In this document: positions 63,708-64,000 of the stretch, one piece after another
Layout: every line of letters begins with the position of its first letter
Numbering within the stretch: position 1 is the first letter of the stretch
Assembly: GCF_014651675.1 (NCBI RefSeq)
Contig: NZ_BMXI01000011.1
Location: 150,609 to 214,608, forward strand
Direction of reading: 5' to 3'
Source of the DNA: Roseibacillus persicicus
GTDB lineage: Bacteria; Verrucomicrobiota; Verrucomicrobiia; Verrucomicrobiales; Akkermansiaceae
Length of the DNA: 64,000 bases
Notes under the pieces: model-generated
The model's input: only the letters and a program-made list of their open reading frames with translations
Databases searched by the model: none
Told to the model about the DNA's origin: nothing
Position numbers and translations under genes: made by a program

Positions 63708-63977
63708 CTAGTCAGGTAGAGGAATAAAGTCGGCTTGGATACGATAGAAGTTCTTTGGGGAACTGGTGGTTGTGTCGGTAAGGATGGTGCCCTCGCCGGC
63801 AAGAATCTCGACGCCAAAATTAGTGGTTCCGCCATTGTCCGGATTCTCCGAAGCATAGACGGTTTCCCAAGGGTCGGCGAGGCCGAGGTCCGATGAAGTG
63901 CGCGAGAATTCTGGACCACTCGCTAACCCACGAATAGAATATGAATGTGAAATCCCGCAGACGCTTCTCTCCAGAAT
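63708..63977 (-). pseudogene. C-terminal remnant of a secreted protein
   Basis: A minus-strand frame of 89 codons with no start codon except CTG, closed upstream by an in-frame TGA (63978-63980). It reads SSDLGLADPWETVYASEN, then FGVEILAGEGTILTD and finally SSPKNFYRIQADFIPLPD before TAG. The end, in which FYRIQADF closes the protein, resembles the C-termini of large secreted repeat proteins of verrucomicrobia. No frame joins it to an upstream part inside the window, so it may be a decayed or shifted gene. Confidence 0.4.
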
Positions 63978-64000
63978 TCAAAGCTCAAGCACTTGAACTT

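Noticed and set aside
63470..63919. 149-codon minus-strand gene
   Set aside because: Ser/Pro/Arg-rich with no recognisable feature, and it overlaps a better C-terminal fragment in another frame.

Overview
The window reads as the chromosome of a Verrucomicrobiota bacterium (Verrucomicrobiales-like). Evidence: three surface proteins with C-terminal PEP-CTERM sorting tails, two secreted sulfatases, a 51-residue small basic protein of the type described in Verrucomicrobia and Chlamydiae, an MscK-size mechanosensitive channel, and many starts without a clear Shine-Dalgarno. Coding is dense. I see no tRNA, rRNA, CRISPR array or prophage.

Layout. 1-4.9 kb: a minus-strand operon with gpgS (glucosyl-3-phosphoglycerate synthase), a sugar-isomerase-like gene and a divergent M20-like peptidase homologue, facing a GT4 glycosyltransferase; together they look like a glucosylglycerate-type compatible-solute locus. 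5-6.9 kb: thioredoxin-type arsC and pyrC. 6.96-8.24 kb: a repeat array. 8.2-22.8 kb: polX, a sulfatase, an MscK-like channel, folC, panE, a Ca2+/Na+ exchanger, a cytochrome b562-like protein, an esterase, a TPR protein and an RluB-type pseudouridine synthase. 22.9-30.5 kb: the small basic protein, puuD, an ABC ATPase with two tandem paralogous 12-TM proteins, and an ABC-F ATPase. 30.5-31.9 kb: a second repeat array. 31.9-45.6 kb: moxR, a Gly/Tyr-rich lipoprotein, a pterin dehydratase, a CLC channel, an ABC ATPase plus binding protein without a visible permease, a HAD phosphatase, an acyltransferase/glycosyltransferase pair, hrpB and an HDAC-family deacetylase. 46-49.7 kb: proC divergent from rpsM-rpsK-rpsD; this ribosomal operon ends in a terminator with no rpoA or rplQ. 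49.8-64 kb: PEP-CTERM proteins (one split by a frameshift), both acnA and acnB, an exported short-chain dehydrogenase, a sulfatase, a REP-associated tyrosine transposase (RAYT) flanked by palindromes, and a degraded C-terminal fragment.

The most striking structure is the repeat system. Two arrays are built from three modules, here called alpha, beta and gamma. In the first, alpha and beta alternate at an exact 256-bp period. The second is mainly beta+gamma at 390/391 bp. Each of the eight full beta copies is 129 bp long, has inverted ends GGTAGGG...CCCTACC, and carries a hairpin whose arms show compensatory base changes between copies. Both arrays sit between convergent genes. A fourth palindrome family (delta) flanks the RAYT gene, again at a convergent junction.

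Other notable points: ribosomal protein S11 has an acidic N-terminal extension of about 80 residues; the M20-like protein lacks expected catalytic and metal residues; a cytosolic-type short-chain dehydrogenase carries a signal peptide; and a terminator-like hairpin precedes the ABC ATPase/binding-protein pair. All functions are assigned from motifs and recalled family features only; no database search was run.
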